Source: Phytohabitans maris (lineage in GTDB: Bacteria > Actinomycetota > Actinomycetes > Mycobacteriales > Micromonosporaceae). From it: a stretch of DNA of 64,000 nucleotides. Every line of letters begins with the position of its first letter. The first letter of the stretch is position 1. The stretch covers positions 1 through 64,000 of the forward strand of contig NZ_JAVHUY010000037.1 of assembly GCF_031085175.1 (NCBI RefSeq), in the 5' to 3' direction. The notes beneath the pieces are model-generated. The model was not told the DNA's origin. It did not search any database and saw nothing but the letters and a program-made list of their open reading frames with translations. This document shows, in pieces, positions 26,738 to 35,678 of this stretch. The position numbers and the translations under genes are program-made.

Positions 26738-27891
26738 CAGCTGACCCGCTCGATGACGGTGGCGTTGGCCATCCCGCCGCCCTCGCACATGGTCTGCAGG
26801 CCGTAGCGCCCGCCGGTGTCCTCGAGGTGGTGCAGCAGCGTGGTCAGCAGCCGCGTGCCGGAGCCACCGAGTGGGTGGCCGAGGGCGATCGCCCCGCCGC
26901 GGGGGTTGAGCCGTGCCTGGTCGACGTTGAACTCCTGCGCCCAGGCCAGCGGCACGGGCGCGAACGCCTCGTTGACCTCGAACGCGTCGATGTCGTCGAT
27001 GGAAAGCCCGGACCGGGCGAGCACGCGGGTGGTGGCCGGAATGACACCGGTCAGCATGAGAAGGGGATCGCTGCCGGTGATTGCGAAGCCGGCGAATCGG
27101 GCCCTCGGGGTCAGCCCGAGCGCATGGGCCTTGCCGGTGCTCATGATGAGGGCGGCCGACGCCCCGTCGGTCAGCGGCGACGAGTTCCCCGGGGTGATGT
27201 GCCAACCGATCTCGGGGAATCGGCCGGCCAGCTCGTCGGTCCGGAACGACGGCCGCAGCCCGGCCAGCGCCTCGATCGTCGTCCCCGGCCGGATGGTCTC
27301 ATCGACCGTGTGGCCGCCGACGGGCACCACCTCGCGCCGGAAGTCGCTCGTAGCGGCGCGCTGGTGCGAGCGGGCCGAGTATTCGTCGAGCTGTGCCCGG
27401 GAGAACTTCCAGCGGGCGGCGATGATCTCGGCGGAGACGCCCTGGTTCACCAGGCCTTCGGGAAAGCGGGCGGCGAGAGGGCCGAGCGGGTCGCCGCCGG
27501 CGTTGGCCGAGCCCATCGGCACGCGGCTCATGCTCTCCACGCCGCAGGCGATGGCCACGTCGTAGGCGCCGGCCAGCACGCCCTGCGCAGCGAAGTGCAC
27601 CGCTTGCTGGCTGGAACCGCATTGTCGGTCGACGGTGGTGGCCGGCACCTCCTCGGGCAGCCCGGCGACCAGCGTGGCCGTGCGGGCGATGTTGAGCGCC
27701 TGGTCGCCGACCTGGCCGACGCAGCCGGCGATGACATCGTCGATTTCGGTCCCGGCGAGGCCGTTGCGCTCGACCAGGGTCCGGATGACCGTGGCCAGCA
27801 GCTCCGCCGGGTGTGTCCCCGACAGTGCCCCGCCGGGCTTTCCTCGCCCCGACGCCGTCCTGACGACGTCGATGATGACCGCCTCGGCCAT
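26737..27891 (-). CDS. Acetyl-CoA C-acyltransferase (thiolase)
   Basis: 384 residues, ATG at 27891 with AAGGAA close upstream. Cleaves 3-ketoacyl-CoA to acetyl-CoA and a shortened acyl-CoA. All catalytic marks are present: nucleophilic Cys in TTVDRQCGSSQQAVHFA, His in NPRGGAIALGHPLGGSG, second Cys in LQTMCEGGGMANA, and the family start DVVRTASGRGKPGGALSGTH. It is the first gene of the operon thiolase-crotonase-ACAD-ACAD on the minus strand, with a TetR-type palindrome 83 bases upstream, so it is probably induced by a pathway acyl-CoA. Confidence 0.92.
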   Translation of the reverse strand: MAEAVIIDVVRTASGRGKPGGALSGTHPAELLATVIRTLVERNGLAGTEIDDVIAGCVGQVGDQALNIARTATLVAGLPEEVPATTVDRQCGSSQQAVHFAAQGVLAGAYDVAIACGVESMSRVPMGSANAGGDPLGPLAARFPEGLVNQGVSAEIIAARWKFSRAQLDEYSARSHQRAATSDFRREVVPVGGHTVDETIRPGTTIEALAGLRPSFRTDELAGRFPEIGWHITPGNSSPLTDGASAALIMSTGKAHALGLTPRARFAGFAITGSDPLLMLTGVIPATTRVLARSGLSIDDIDAFEVNEAFAPVPLAWAQEFNVDQARLNPRGGAIALGHPLGGSGTRLLTTLLHHLEDTGGRYGLQTMCEGGGMANATVIERVS

Positions 27892-27973
27892 GGCGTTCCT
27901 TCCTGTCCCGGGGGCGCCGGTCCGCATCCGTTACGGGTGCGCTGTCGCCACGTCCCAAGATCGAGTGGATTTA

Positions 27974-27989
27974 CTTAGCGCTCGCTAAG
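27974..27989. promoter_or_regulatory. TetR-type operator CTTAGCG-CT-CGCTAAG
   Basis: Perfect 16-bp palindrome with 7-bp arms upstream of the thiolase operon. Its minus-strand reading contains the decamer TTAGCGAGCG, which occurs again at 43750-43759 and 50991-51000, each time at a promoter of a beta-oxidation-type gene. Confidence 0.6.
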
Positions 27990-28093
27990 GAGCGTAGAAG
28001 TGTGGGCGCATCGGGTCAAGGCTGGGCGCCGGTGGTCGCATCGTTCGCTGGTGGGACGCCTCCGCGTCGCCGATTTCCGGCCCGAAACACTCC

Positions 28094-28111
28094 CTTGACA
28101 TGCATGTCAAG
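28094..28111. promoter_or_regulatory. Palindromic operator overlapping a -35 box
   Basis: CTTGACATGCATGTCAAG is a perfect 18-bp palindrome. Its TTGACA (28095-28100) is also a consensus -35 element, and 17 bases later TTACGT can act as a -10, directed to the gene at 28172. A repressor bound here would block the polymerase. The same core recurs at 31036-31051 and, with a changed centre, at 42926-42945. Confidence 0.65.
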
Positions 28112-28171
28112 TCGGGCTTACGTTTCCGGTCAGTGACGCCATTCACAGGAAAGCGCACCTGGAGGGTACCA

Positions 28172-29272
28172 ATGAAGATCACAGACCTCCGGACCCGCGT
28201 CGTCGCACCGCCCGAGTTCGTCTTCCAGTGGCGCGAGGACATCCCGCCGGTCCAGCTGACGATGACGGTATTCGAGATCGATACCGACGAGGGCATCACC
28301 GGTGTATCGACCTCGTGGCTGCCGGCCGCGCCGAACGAGATCGCCGAGTCGGCCATGCACTTCTTCAAACCGCTCCTCATCGGCGCCCATCCGTTCCAGC
28401 GGGAGAAGCTCTGGCACGAGCTGATGGCGTTCAGCCGCTACATGATCTCCCCCAAGGCGGCCAGCAACATCGACATCGCCCTGTGGGACATCGCCGGGAA
28501 GGCGGCCGGCCGCCCGGTGTACGAGCTGCTCGGGGCGTATCGCGACCGGGTTCCGGTCTACATCACGACCGAGACCCAGAAGGACGCGCAGGACTATGCG
28601 CAGATCGCGGTCAGGTGCAAGGAGCAGGGCCTGCACGGCGTCAAGCTGCACGCGGCCGCGACGCCCGACAAGGACATCGAGGCGTGTCGAGCCGCCCGGG
28701 CCGCCGTCGGCGACGAATTCACGCTCATGCTCGATGCGACGAGTGCCTACGACTGGCACGACGCGGTGCGGGTCGGGCGCGAGATCGAGCGACTCGGCTT
28801 CCACTGGTACGAGGACCCGATGCGCGACGACGACGTGGCCGGGTTCGTGCAGCTGTGCCAGGTGCTCGACGTGCCGGTGCTGATGGGGGAGTCGACGGCC
28901 CGTGGCCCATGGACCTTCGCCCACTATCTGTCCCAGGGCGCTTGTGACGGCCTGCGGGCGGTCGGCGACATCATCGGCGGCATCACCGGGCTGCGCAAGA
29001 TCGGCGCGTTGGCCGAGTTGCACAACCGGCGGATGGAGCCGCACTCATACGGCTCGACGCTGGTGCAGGCCGCGCATCTGCACTACATCCTGTCCGTCCG
29101 CAACTGCGAATTCTTCGAGCTGCCCTTCCCGCGCGGACCACTGGACTTCGGCATGAAGGACGTCATCGAGGTCGGCGCGGACGGTCATGTGCGGGCGCCC
29201 ACGGCGCCGGGCCTGGGCTACGAACTCGACTGGGACGTCATCGACAATGCCACCGTCAAACAGCTCAGCTGA
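28172..29272 (+). CDS. Mandelate racemase/muconate lactonising enzyme family protein (1)
   Basis: 366 residues. ATG at 28172 with GGAGGG upstream. Enolase-superfamily enzyme abstracting the alpha-proton of a carboxylate; many members dehydrate hydroxy acids. Barrel motifs: GVKLHAAATPDKD (K-x-H on the second strand), metal ligands in LMLDATSAYD, HWYEDPM and LMGEST, an Asp in RAVGDIIGG, and the catalytic His in RMEPHSYGS. The N-terminal capping domain holds the specificity loops (EFVFQWREDIPPVQLT). A close paralogue lies at 36475-37593 with the same PHSYGSTL motif. It opens an operon with the reductase and TetR genes behind the palindromic operator. Confidence 0.9.
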   Translation: MKITDLRTRVVAPPEFVFQWREDIPPVQLTMTVFEIDTDEGITGVSTSWLPAAPNEIAESAMHFFKPLLIGAHPFQREKLWHELMAFSRYMISPKAASNIDIALWDIAGKAAGRPVYELLGAYRDRVPVYITTETQKDAQDYAQIAVRCKEQGLHGVKLHAAATPDKDIEACRAARAAVGDEFTLMLDATSAYDWHDAVRVGREIERLGFHWYEDPMRDDDVAGFVQLCQVLDVPVLMGESTARGPWTFAHYLSQGACDGLRAVGDIIGGITGLRKIGALAELHNRRMEPHSYGSTLVQAAHLHYILSVRNCEFFELPFPRGPLDFGMKDVIEVGADGHVRAPTAPGLGYELDWDVIDNATVKQLS

Positions 29273-30212
29273 GAGCGCGGCCGGGCGGGTGCTCGTCGTC
29301 GGCGCCGGGGCGATCGGCGGGCTCATCGCAGCCAAGCTCGCGGAGGCGCCCGGCGCCACGATACTGATCGCGGCCCAGCGGCCGATCGAGCGCTTCACCT
29401 TCACCCCGCTCGGCGGCGAGCCGGCCGAGCCGGACGTGACGGTGGTGCGCGAACCGAGCGAGCTGCCAGGGCCACCGGGGCTGTCGTGGGTGGTCGTGGC
29501 AACCAAGACCTACGACGTCGGCGGCGTCGGGCGATGGCTCGGCCGGCCCGCGGTGGCCGGCGCGACCGTAGTGGTGGCCCAGAACGGGGTCGGCCACCAC
29601 GAGCGGCTGGCACCGTTCGTCGACCCGGGCCGGATCGTTCCGGCGCTGGTCACCTACGGTGCCGGCCGTACCGGGCCGGGCCAGGTGGTGCACACCCTCG
29701 ACGGCGTGCTCCGGGTGCCGGCGGGTCCCGGTGGCGAAGGGTTCGCCGCGCTGGCCGCGCCCACGTCGCTCAAGGTCGAAGTCGTCACCGACTTCGCCGC
29801 CGCTCAGTGGACCAAGCTCGCCTACAACCTGGTCGGCAATTCGATCTCCACGATCACCGACCTGCCGGTCCGGGAGATCGGCCGGCGCCCGGAACTGCGA
29901 CGCATCGCCACCGCCCTGGTGGACGAGGCCCGCAAGGTCGCCGCCACGCAGTCGGCCGCGCTGCCGGCCGACCTGGCCGAGCGGATGCTGGACGAGTTCG
30001 CCGCCTATCCGGACACGGTGCGGTCCTCGATGTGGCAGGACCGGCAGGCGGGGCGACCGCTCGAACACGATGCGATCAGCGGTGCGGTGGCGCGGGTTGC
30101 GCGGTCTCATAATATAGACGCACCCTTTTCGCAGATGGCAACCGACCTGCTGGAGACGCTGTCTCCGGTGCGGGCGCCGGCACCGCCGGTGCCCCGCGCT
30201 CCATCCACATAG
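29247..30212 (+). CDS. Ketopantoate reductase (PanE/ApbA) family protein
   Basis: 321 residues from an ATG at 29247, overlapping the previous gene by 26 bases. An N-terminal Rossmann motif VLVVGAGAIGGLIAAKLAEA binds NAD(P)H. VATKTYDV and AQNGVGHHERLAPFV are typical of the family, as is the catalytic Lys in AAQWTKLAYNLVGNSIST, and the C-terminal helical domain includes SSMWQDRQAGRPLEHDAI. In this context it is unlikely to serve pantothenate synthesis; more likely it reduces a 2-oxo acid or oxidises a 2-hydroxy acid of the pathway started by the neighbouring enolase-superfamily enzyme. The substrate is unknown. Confidence 0.85.
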   Translation: MPPSNSSAESAAGRVLVVGAGAIGGLIAAKLAEAPGATILIAAQRPIERFTFTPLGGEPAEPDVTVVREPSELPGPPGLSWVVVATKTYDVGGVGRWLGRPAVAGATVVVAQNGVGHHERLAPFVDPGRIVPALVTYGAGRTGPGQVVHTLDGVLRVPAGPGGEGFAALAAPTSLKVEVVTDFAAAQWTKLAYNLVGNSISTITDLPVREIGRRPELRRIATALVDEARKVAATQSAALPADLAERMLDEFAAYPDTVRSSMWQDRQAGRPLEHDAISGAVARVARSHNIDAPFSQMATDLLETLSPVRAPAPPVPRAPST

Positions 30213-30220
30213 GAGATCAG

Positions 30221-30856
30221 ATGCCCGGTCCCACCGAGGTTCAGCAGGCACGTCGCGACAACGGTCCACTCACCGACCGTGGTGCGACGCGCAAGCGGGC
30301 GCTCCTGGACGCGGCCCGTCGAGTCTTCGAGCGCAAGGGATTCATCGAGACCCGCGTGACCGACGTGGTCAAGGAGGCGCAGGTCTCGCATGGCACCTTC
30401 TACACCTACTTCGACACCAAGGAAGCCATCTTTTCGGCGGTCGCGCACGACATGGTCGACGCGATGCTGGCGGCGATGTCGACGCCGATCCCCACGACCG
30501 GCTTCGACGAACGCATCCACGACCTCGTGCGCCGCTTCGTGCAGGCGTACCGGCCGCACGCCAAGATGATCGGCCTGATCGAGCAGGTGGGCACCTTTTC
30601 TCCGGAGATGCGGGAGCTACGCCTCGACATAAGGGACACGTTCGTCAGGCGCACGAAGCGGGGCATCCAGCGGCTGCGCGCCGGCGGCGTGCTCACCGAT
30701 CCTGACATGGATGTCGAATACATTGCCGAGGTTCTCGGCGCGATGCTCGAGTACACCTGCTACCTGTGGTTCTGCCTCGACAAGAACTTCGACGAGGACC
30801 GGCTTGTCGACACGCTGGCCTTCGTCTGGCGCAAGACCCTACGCGCTGCTCGCTGA
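30221..30856 (+). CDS. TetR-family regulator (1)
   Basis: 211 residues. N-terminal helix-turn-helix: RKRALLDAARRVFERKGFIE, then TRVTDVVKEAQVSHGTFYTY and FDTKEAIF, the classic TetR DNA-binding domain. The C-terminal ligand-binding part is all-helical (EQVGTFSPEMRELR). It is the third gene of the operon behind the 28094 palindrome, so it probably autoregulates through TTGACATGCATGTCAA and controls the importer operon (site at 31036) and the reductase at 42038. An acyl-CoA or the imported acid is the likely inducer. It is preceded by GGAGATCAG. Confidence 0.88.
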   Translation: MPGPTEVQQARRDNGPLTDRGATRKRALLDAARRVFERKGFIETRVTDVVKEAQVSHGTFYTYFDTKEAIFSAVAHDMVDAMLAAMSTPIPTTGFDERIHDLVRRFVQAYRPHAKMIGLIEQVGTFSPEMRELRLDIRDTFVRRTKRGIQRLRAGGVLTDPDMDVEYIAEVLGAMLEYTCYLWFCLDKNFDEDRLVDTLAFVWRKTLRAAR

Positions 30857-31035
30857 TCCCGGAACGACACCCCGATAGCTCCGCCCCCTCGCATCGGCCA
30901 TGGCCGTATGTGAATCCCTTGGCGCGCAAGCACAATCGAATGCCCACAATGGACAATTGTGGCCCGTGACGAAGCCGGATCGAGCCTGTCTCTTGTCCGG
31001 AGCACCCTTGACAGCTCCCGTGGCGGCGGTCACTC

Positions 31036-31051
31036 TTGACATGCATGTCAA
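31036..31051. promoter_or_regulatory. Palindromic operator upstream of the importer operon
   Basis: TTGACATGCATGTCAA, a perfect 16-bp palindrome identical to the core of the 28094 site, 114 bases before the ATG of the binding-protein gene. As there, it contains a -35-like TTGACA reading rightward, though no good -10 follows. Confidence 0.62.
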
Positions 31052-31164
31052 CAACTGATTTCGCTGCTGTTTCGGGGGACCGCTGACGTCCCGATCGACG
31101 ACCTCAGGCGGTTTTGTTGGTCTTACCGCACACCCGCCCTTGTCGGCGGACCAAAGGAGTACAG

Positions 31165-32790
31165 ATGCCGAACCCCAGGCGGATCGCGGCCACCGGCCGC
31201 TCCTCCCGCTTCCGATATGGCAAGTTCACCGCCCGCGTCACCGCCGGCGCCCTGGCACTGAGCCTGGTCGCCGCCTGCAACGGCCCGGCCGCTCCCAGCG
31301 CCGGCGGCAGTGCGGAGGTTCCCGCGTCCGCCACCAACCAGACGTTGACCGTCGGCGTCGCCACCCTGCAGCAGCAGTACGCGGACCCGGTGCTGGCCAA
31401 CGAGGGTGGCAACACATACCCGATCAAGTGGTCGGTCGGCGAGCCCCTCATCCGCCAGGAGCTCGACATGCGCCAGGTTCCCGCCCTGGCCACCGAGTGG
31501 TCGGTCAGCACGGACGACCTCACCTGGGACGTCAAGCTGCGCGAGGGCGTGAAGATGCACGACGGCTCGACCTTCACGGCCAAGGACGTGCAGACCTCGA
31601 TCAACCGGGTGAAGGACCCCGCCTTCACGTCGTACGCCGCCTACGTCAAGAAGATCGCGTCGGTCGAGATCGTGAACGACTACGAAATCAAGATCAAGAC
31701 GACGGTGCCGTATGCGAACCTCGTCTTCGACACCCCGGCCCCGGTGGCCACCGACTACTACAACCGGGTCGGCGAGGCCGAGTTCCGCAAGAAGCCGGTC
31801 GCGGCCGGCCCGTGGAAGTTCGACTCCCAGGTCTTCAACGACTCCATGACCCTGACCCGGTTCGACGACTTCTGGGACAAGGACCGGATCGCGAACTTCT
31901 CCAAGCTCGTTCTCAAGATTATTCCGGACGAGAGCAGCCGGCTCTCCGGCATCCAGACCGGGCAGCTCGACATCGCGCAGGGCCTCACCCCCAACAGCGC
32001 GGCCCAGCTGCAGGGCAGCCCGACGATCAAGCTGGTGACCTCGAAGCAGGCCAGCGTGGCCAACGTGTTCTTCGTCGACAACTGGTTCGAGGCCGACTCG
32101 AAGCTCAAGGACGTCAACGTCCGCAAGGCGCTCATGCTGGCCATCGACCGCAAGGCGATCGCCGATTCGCTCTACCGCGGTTTCGGCACGGTGACCGTCA
32201 ACGCGACGTTGCCGGTGACACTGGGCAACGACACCTCGCTGCAGGCCTGGCCGTACGACCCGAATCAGGCCAAGCAACTGCTCGCCGCGGCCGGAGCCAG
32301 CAACCTCTCCTTCACGCTGCACCTCTACAACCAGACGACGGCCATCGCCGACGTGCAGAAGTTCGCCGAGGCCGTGATCGGGTACTGGAAGGAGATCGGC
32401 GTCAACGTGACCATGGACGCGATGGATCCGGCCACGTATCTCGACAAGGCGGTGAAGCACCAGCTGACCGGCGCCGTCATCCTGGGCACCCCCGGCCTGC
32501 TGATCTCCGACCCCGAGAAGCTGTCCATCTTCTATACGTCGACCGGCGGTTACTCGGCCGTGAAGAACGCCGAACTCGACGGGATGTTCGCCCGGTTGAG
32601 CTCGACCGTGAAGCGCGACGACCAGGCCAAGATCGCCGGCGAGATCAGCCGGAAGCTCCACGAGACGCTCTACGGGCTTCCGGTCGTGTCACTCGACGCC
32701 GTCTACGCCATCGGCCCGAAGGTCGCGGCGTGGAACCTCATGGAAGGCAACCCCTACCCGGGGCCGTTCTGGCACCTCGACGCGAAGTAG
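31165..32790 (+). CDS. Peptide-type ABC transporter substrate-binding lipoprotein
   Basis: 541 residues. AAAGGAG lies five bases before the ATG. An N-terminal lipoprotein signal (FTARVTAGALALSLVAACNG) with lipobox LVAAC is followed by a family 5 (DppA/OppA-like) solute-binding fold: PALATEWSVSTDDLTWDVKL, REGVKMHDGSTFTAKDVQTS, PVAAGPWKFDS, DVNVRKALMLAIDRKAIADS. Family 5 proteins take peptides, but also nickel and oligosaccharides. The operon contains enolase-superfamily and oxidoreductase genes, so the ligand is more likely a sugar acid or other hydroxy acid than a peptide. Confidence 0.9.
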   Translation: MPNPRRIAATGRSSRFRYGKFTARVTAGALALSLVAACNGPAAPSAGGSAEVPASATNQTLTVGVATLQQQYADPVLANEGGNTYPIKWSVGEPLIRQELDMRQVPALATEWSVSTDDLTWDVKLREGVKMHDGSTFTAKDVQTSINRVKDPAFTSYAAYVKKIASVEIVNDYEIKIKTTVPYANLVFDTPAPVATDYYNRVGEAEFRKKPVAAGPWKFDSQVFNDSMTLTRFDDFWDKDRIANFSKLVLKIIPDESSRLSGIQTGQLDIAQGLTPNSAAQLQGSPTIKLVTSKQASVANVFFVDNWFEADSKLKDVNVRKALMLAIDRKAIADSLYRGFGTVTVNATLPVTLGNDTSLQAWPYDPNQAKQLLAAAGASNLSFTLHLYNQTTAIADVQKFAEAVIGYWKEIGVNVTMDAMDPATYLDKAVKHQLTGAVILGTPGLLISDPEKLSIFYTSTGGYSAVKNAELDGMFARLSSTVKRDDQAKIAGEISRKLHETLYGLPVVSLDAVYAIGPKVAAWNLMEGNPYPGPFWHLDAK

Positions 32791-32863
32791 ATCGGGTGGG
32801 TGGTCTGGACCAGATCGGGCCGGACCACCCACCACCGTTGTTCAACCCCTCCCTGGAGAGGCA

Positions 32864-33826
32864 ATGACCAGATACACGCTCAGCCGACTGCTGCAGGGCC
32901 TGGTCGCGATGTGGGTCATCGTCACCATCGTGTTCTTCCTGGCGCGGCTCGGCGGTGACGCCGCCGCGCTGCTGGCGCCACCCGACGCGACCCCCGAGCA
33001 GATCGCGGCGATCAGGCTCAGCTACGGCTTCGACCAGCCGCTCCACCTGCAGTACGTCGACTATCTGCGGGGCATCGTCACGCTCGACTTCGGCCAGAGC
33101 GTGAGCTATCGCCAACCGGTGGTGGATCTGGTGATCCCGGCCATGGTGAACACCGCCCGGCTGGCCCTGGCCGCCTTCGTGATCGCGCTGGTGCTGGGGG
33201 TCACCTTCGGCGCCATCGCCGGAGTGCGTGCCGGCACCCGCTACGACCAGGCGGTGCGCGGGCTGAGCGTCCTCGGCCAGTCGGTGCCGCCGTTCTGGCT
33301 GGGCATGTTGCTGGTGCTGCTGTTCTCCATCAACCTCGGCTGGTTGCCGGCCTTCGGGTCGGAGGGCTTCACCAGCCTGATCCTTCCCGCCTGCGCGCTG
33401 GCGGCCTTCCCGCTGGCGTCGATCGCCCGGCTGACCCGGTCGTCGGTGCTCGAGATCGTCGCCCGCGACCAGACGTTGTTCGAGCGCTCCAAGGGCGTCG
33501 GACCGGCCACGCTCATGTCGCACATCCTGCGTAACGCCTCACTGCCGGTCGTGACGCTGGCCGGCATCCAGCTCGGCGCCATGTTCTCCGGCACGATCGT
33601 GGTCGAGAACCTCTTCGCCTGGCCCGGCGTCGGGCAGCTGGCCATCCAGGGCATCCAGGCCCGTGACTTCGCGCTGATCCAGGGGATCGTCGTGGTGAAC
33701 ACGTTCGTGTTCGTGGCGCTGCTGTTCGTGGTCGACCTGTCGTACGGCTGGCTCGATCCGCGGGTCCGCGCGGTCAAGTCGGCGGTCAAGTCGAAAGTGG
33801 GGGCGAACGTGGAGGCAGCCGCATGA
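32864..33826 (+). CDS. ABC transporter permease, DppB/OppB type
   Basis: 320 residues with six predicted membrane helices, starting MTRYTLSRLLQGLVAMWVIV, the standard N-terminal helix of the family, with GGAGAGGC upstream. Conserved cytoplasmic loop for the ATPases: RSSVLEIVARDQTLFERSKG followed by VGPATLMSHILRNASLPVV. LPAFGSEGF and FAWPGVGQLAIQGIQARDF are also typical. The stop overlaps the next start (ATGA). Forms the channel with the permease at 33823. Confidence 0.92.
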   Translation: MTRYTLSRLLQGLVAMWVIVTIVFFLARLGGDAAALLAPPDATPEQIAAIRLSYGFDQPLHLQYVDYLRGIVTLDFGQSVSYRQPVVDLVIPAMVNTARLALAAFVIALVLGVTFGAIAGVRAGTRYDQAVRGLSVLGQSVPPFWLGMLLVLLFSINLGWLPAFGSEGFTSLILPACALAAFPLASIARLTRSSVLEIVARDQTLFERSKGVGPATLMSHILRNASLPVVTLAGIQLGAMFSGTIVVENLFAWPGVGQLAIQGIQARDFALIQGIVVVNTFVFVALLFVVDLSYGWLDPRVRAVKSAVKSKVGANVEAAA

Positions 33827-34722
33827 GCAGCGCTCTGGAATCCGCGCCGTCGTCGCCGGCGGCCGGCCGCCCGCCCCGGCCCTGGCTGAGGCTGCGCCGC
33901 CGGCCAGGTCGCCGGCCGTGGTTCAGCGGCACGGTGATGGCGATCTTCGCCTTCTGCGGTCTCTTCGGTAGCGTCGTCGCGCCGCACGATCCGGACAAGG
34001 TGAACCTCAGCCAGGCGCTCAAACCCCCGGTCTTCGCCGGCGGCACACCCACCTACCTGCTCGGCACCGACCAGCTCGGGCGCGATGTGCTGAGCCGGCT
34101 GCTGACCGGCGCCCAGGTGTCGTTCCTCGTCGCCGCCGGCGCGGTGCTCATCGGCGGCGCGATCGGGCTGCTCGTCGCCTTGCTGGCCGGCTACTCCGGC
34201 GGTCGGCTCGACGCGGTCCTGACCCGCGTCGCCGACGCGTCCATGGCGTTCCCGGTGGTGCTGTTGGCCATCGTCATCGTGGCCATCTACGGCAAGGGCG
34301 TCACGGTCGTGATCGCGGTGCTCGTGGTGGCCGCCTGGCCGCAGTACGCGCGGGTGCTGCGCAGCGAGGTGATCCGGATCCGTACCCAGGAGTTCGTCAC
34401 CATGTCCCGGGTCATGGGCGGCGGCCGGTTCTGGGCCATCACCCGGCACGTCGTGCCCAACACCATCCCGACGCTGCTCGTGCTGGCCACGCTCCAGATC
34501 GGCCTGGCCATCATCGCGGAGGGCTCGCTGAGCTTCCTCGGCATCGGGGTCCCGCCGCCCGCGGCGTCCTGGGGCAACATGCTCGCCGACGGCCGCAACT
34601 TCCTGGCCACGGCGTGGTGGCTCCCCGTCGTCCCCGGCGTGGCACTCAGCCTGACCGTGCTCGCCGCCAACCTGTTCGGCGACTGGCTGCGCCAGGCGCT
34701 CGACCCCGCGACGAGGCGATAG
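33823..34722 (+). CDS. ABC transporter permease, DppC/OppC type
   Basis: 299 residues, ATG inside the upstream stop. Residues 40-60 form the first membrane helix (FSGTVMAIFAFCGLFGSVVA), followed by the family motif GTDQLGRDVLSRLLTGAQVS, and the coupling loop YARVLRSEVIRIRTQEFVTM with HVVPNTIPTLLV. The end GIGVPPPAASWGNMLADGRN is diagnostic of DppC/OppC. Partner of the preceding permease. Confidence 0.92.
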   Translation: MSSALESAPSSPAAGRPPRPWLRLRRRPGRRPWFSGTVMAIFAFCGLFGSVVAPHDPDKVNLSQALKPPVFAGGTPTYLLGTDQLGRDVLSRLLTGAQVSFLVAAGAVLIGGAIGLLVALLAGYSGGRLDAVLTRVADASMAFPVVLLAIVIVAIYGKGVTVVIAVLVVAAWPQYARVLRSEVIRIRTQEFVTMSRVMGGGRFWAITRHVVPNTIPTLLVLATLQIGLAIIAEGSLSFLGIGVPPPAASWGNMLADGRNFLATAWWLPVVPGVALSLTVLAANLFGDWLRQALDPATRR

Positions 34723-34724
34723 GC

Positions 34725-35678
34725 ATGCTCGAGATCTCCAACCTCACGACACACTACTTCCAGGGCGGCCAGGTCGCCACGGCCGTCCGCGGCGTCTCAC
34801 TCACGTTGAACAAGGGCTTGGCGACGGCCATCGTCGGCGAGTCCGGCAGCGGCAAGAGCACCGTGGCGATGAGCGTGATGCGGATGATCCGCCCGCCGAT
34901 CGGCGACATCGCCGAGGGCACGATCCGGGTCAACGGCACCGACGTGACCGCGGCGTCTCCCAAGCGGATGCGCGAGATCCTGCGCACGTCGATCGGTTTC
35001 GTACCGCAGGATCCGACGACGGCGCTCGACCCCCTCTACACGATCAGGTCGCAGATCGTCGAGGCGATGCCGCACGTCGAACGGAACAAGCGCACCGAGA
35101 CCATCGTCGAGCTGCTCACCTCGCTCGGTATCGCGGACGCCCGGGACCGGCTGCGGGAGCATCCGCACCAGTTCTCCGGCGGCATGCGGCAGCGCGTCGC
35201 GATCGCCATCGCGCTGGCCAAGGAGCCCGACCTGCTCATCGCCGACGAGCCGACCACGGCGCTGGACGTGACCACGCAGATCGGCATCCTGCGCCTGCTC
35301 GACAGGCTGCGGCGCGAGCGCCACCTCACCACCATGTTCATCACCCACGACATCCGCGTCGCCCGCCTGGTGTGCCAGGACGTGGCCGTCATGTACGGCG
35401 GGGTAGTGGTCGAGAGCGGCCCGCTGAGCGCGGTCGTCGAGGCGCCGTCGCACCCCTACACCCAGGCGCTGCTCGACGCGAGCTCGCTCGACGTCGGGCC
35501 GCGGCAGCGACTCCGGGCCATCTCGGGCAGCCCGCCGACGCTGCTGTCGATGCCGTCCGGCTGCCCTTTCGCGCCGCGGTGCCCGAACGCGACAGACATC
35601 TGCCGCAGCGAGATGCCGGCCACCACCAGGAAGGCCGACGGCAGCTCGTTCGCCTGTTGGAACCCGGTGGCGTCATGA
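34725..35678 (+). CDS. ABC transporter ATP-binding protein, DppD/OppD type
   Basis: 317 residues, ATG two bases after the permease stop. Walker A VGESGSGKST, Q-loop FVPQDP, signature QFSGGMRQRVAIAIALA, Walker B LLIADEPTTALD, H-switch FITHDIR. The C-terminal extension has the cysteine cluster GCPFAPRCPNATDICRSEMP, which marks the oligopeptide/nickel subgroup and may carry an iron-sulphur cluster. Coupled by ATGA overlap to the second ATPase. Confidence 0.93.
   Translation: MLEISNLTTHYFQGGQVATAVRGVSLTLNKGLATAIVGESGSGKSTVAMSVMRMIRPPIGDIAEGTIRVNGTDVTAASPKRMREILRTSIGFVPQDPTTALDPLYTIRSQIVEAMPHVERNKRTETIVELLTSLGIADARDRLREHPHQFSGGMRQRVAIAIALAKEPDLLIADEPTTALDVTTQIGILRLLDRLRRERHLTTMFITHDIRVARLVCQDVAVMYGGVVVESGPLSAVVEAPSHPYTQALLDASSLDVGPRQRLRAISGSPPTLLSMPSGCPFAPRCPNATDICRSEMPATTRKADGSSFACWNPVAS

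Noticed and set aside
31140-32867. A long second frame antiparallel or shifted over the binding-protein gene
   Set aside because: Arg-rich mirror of a clear lipoprotein gene; high-GC shadow frame.
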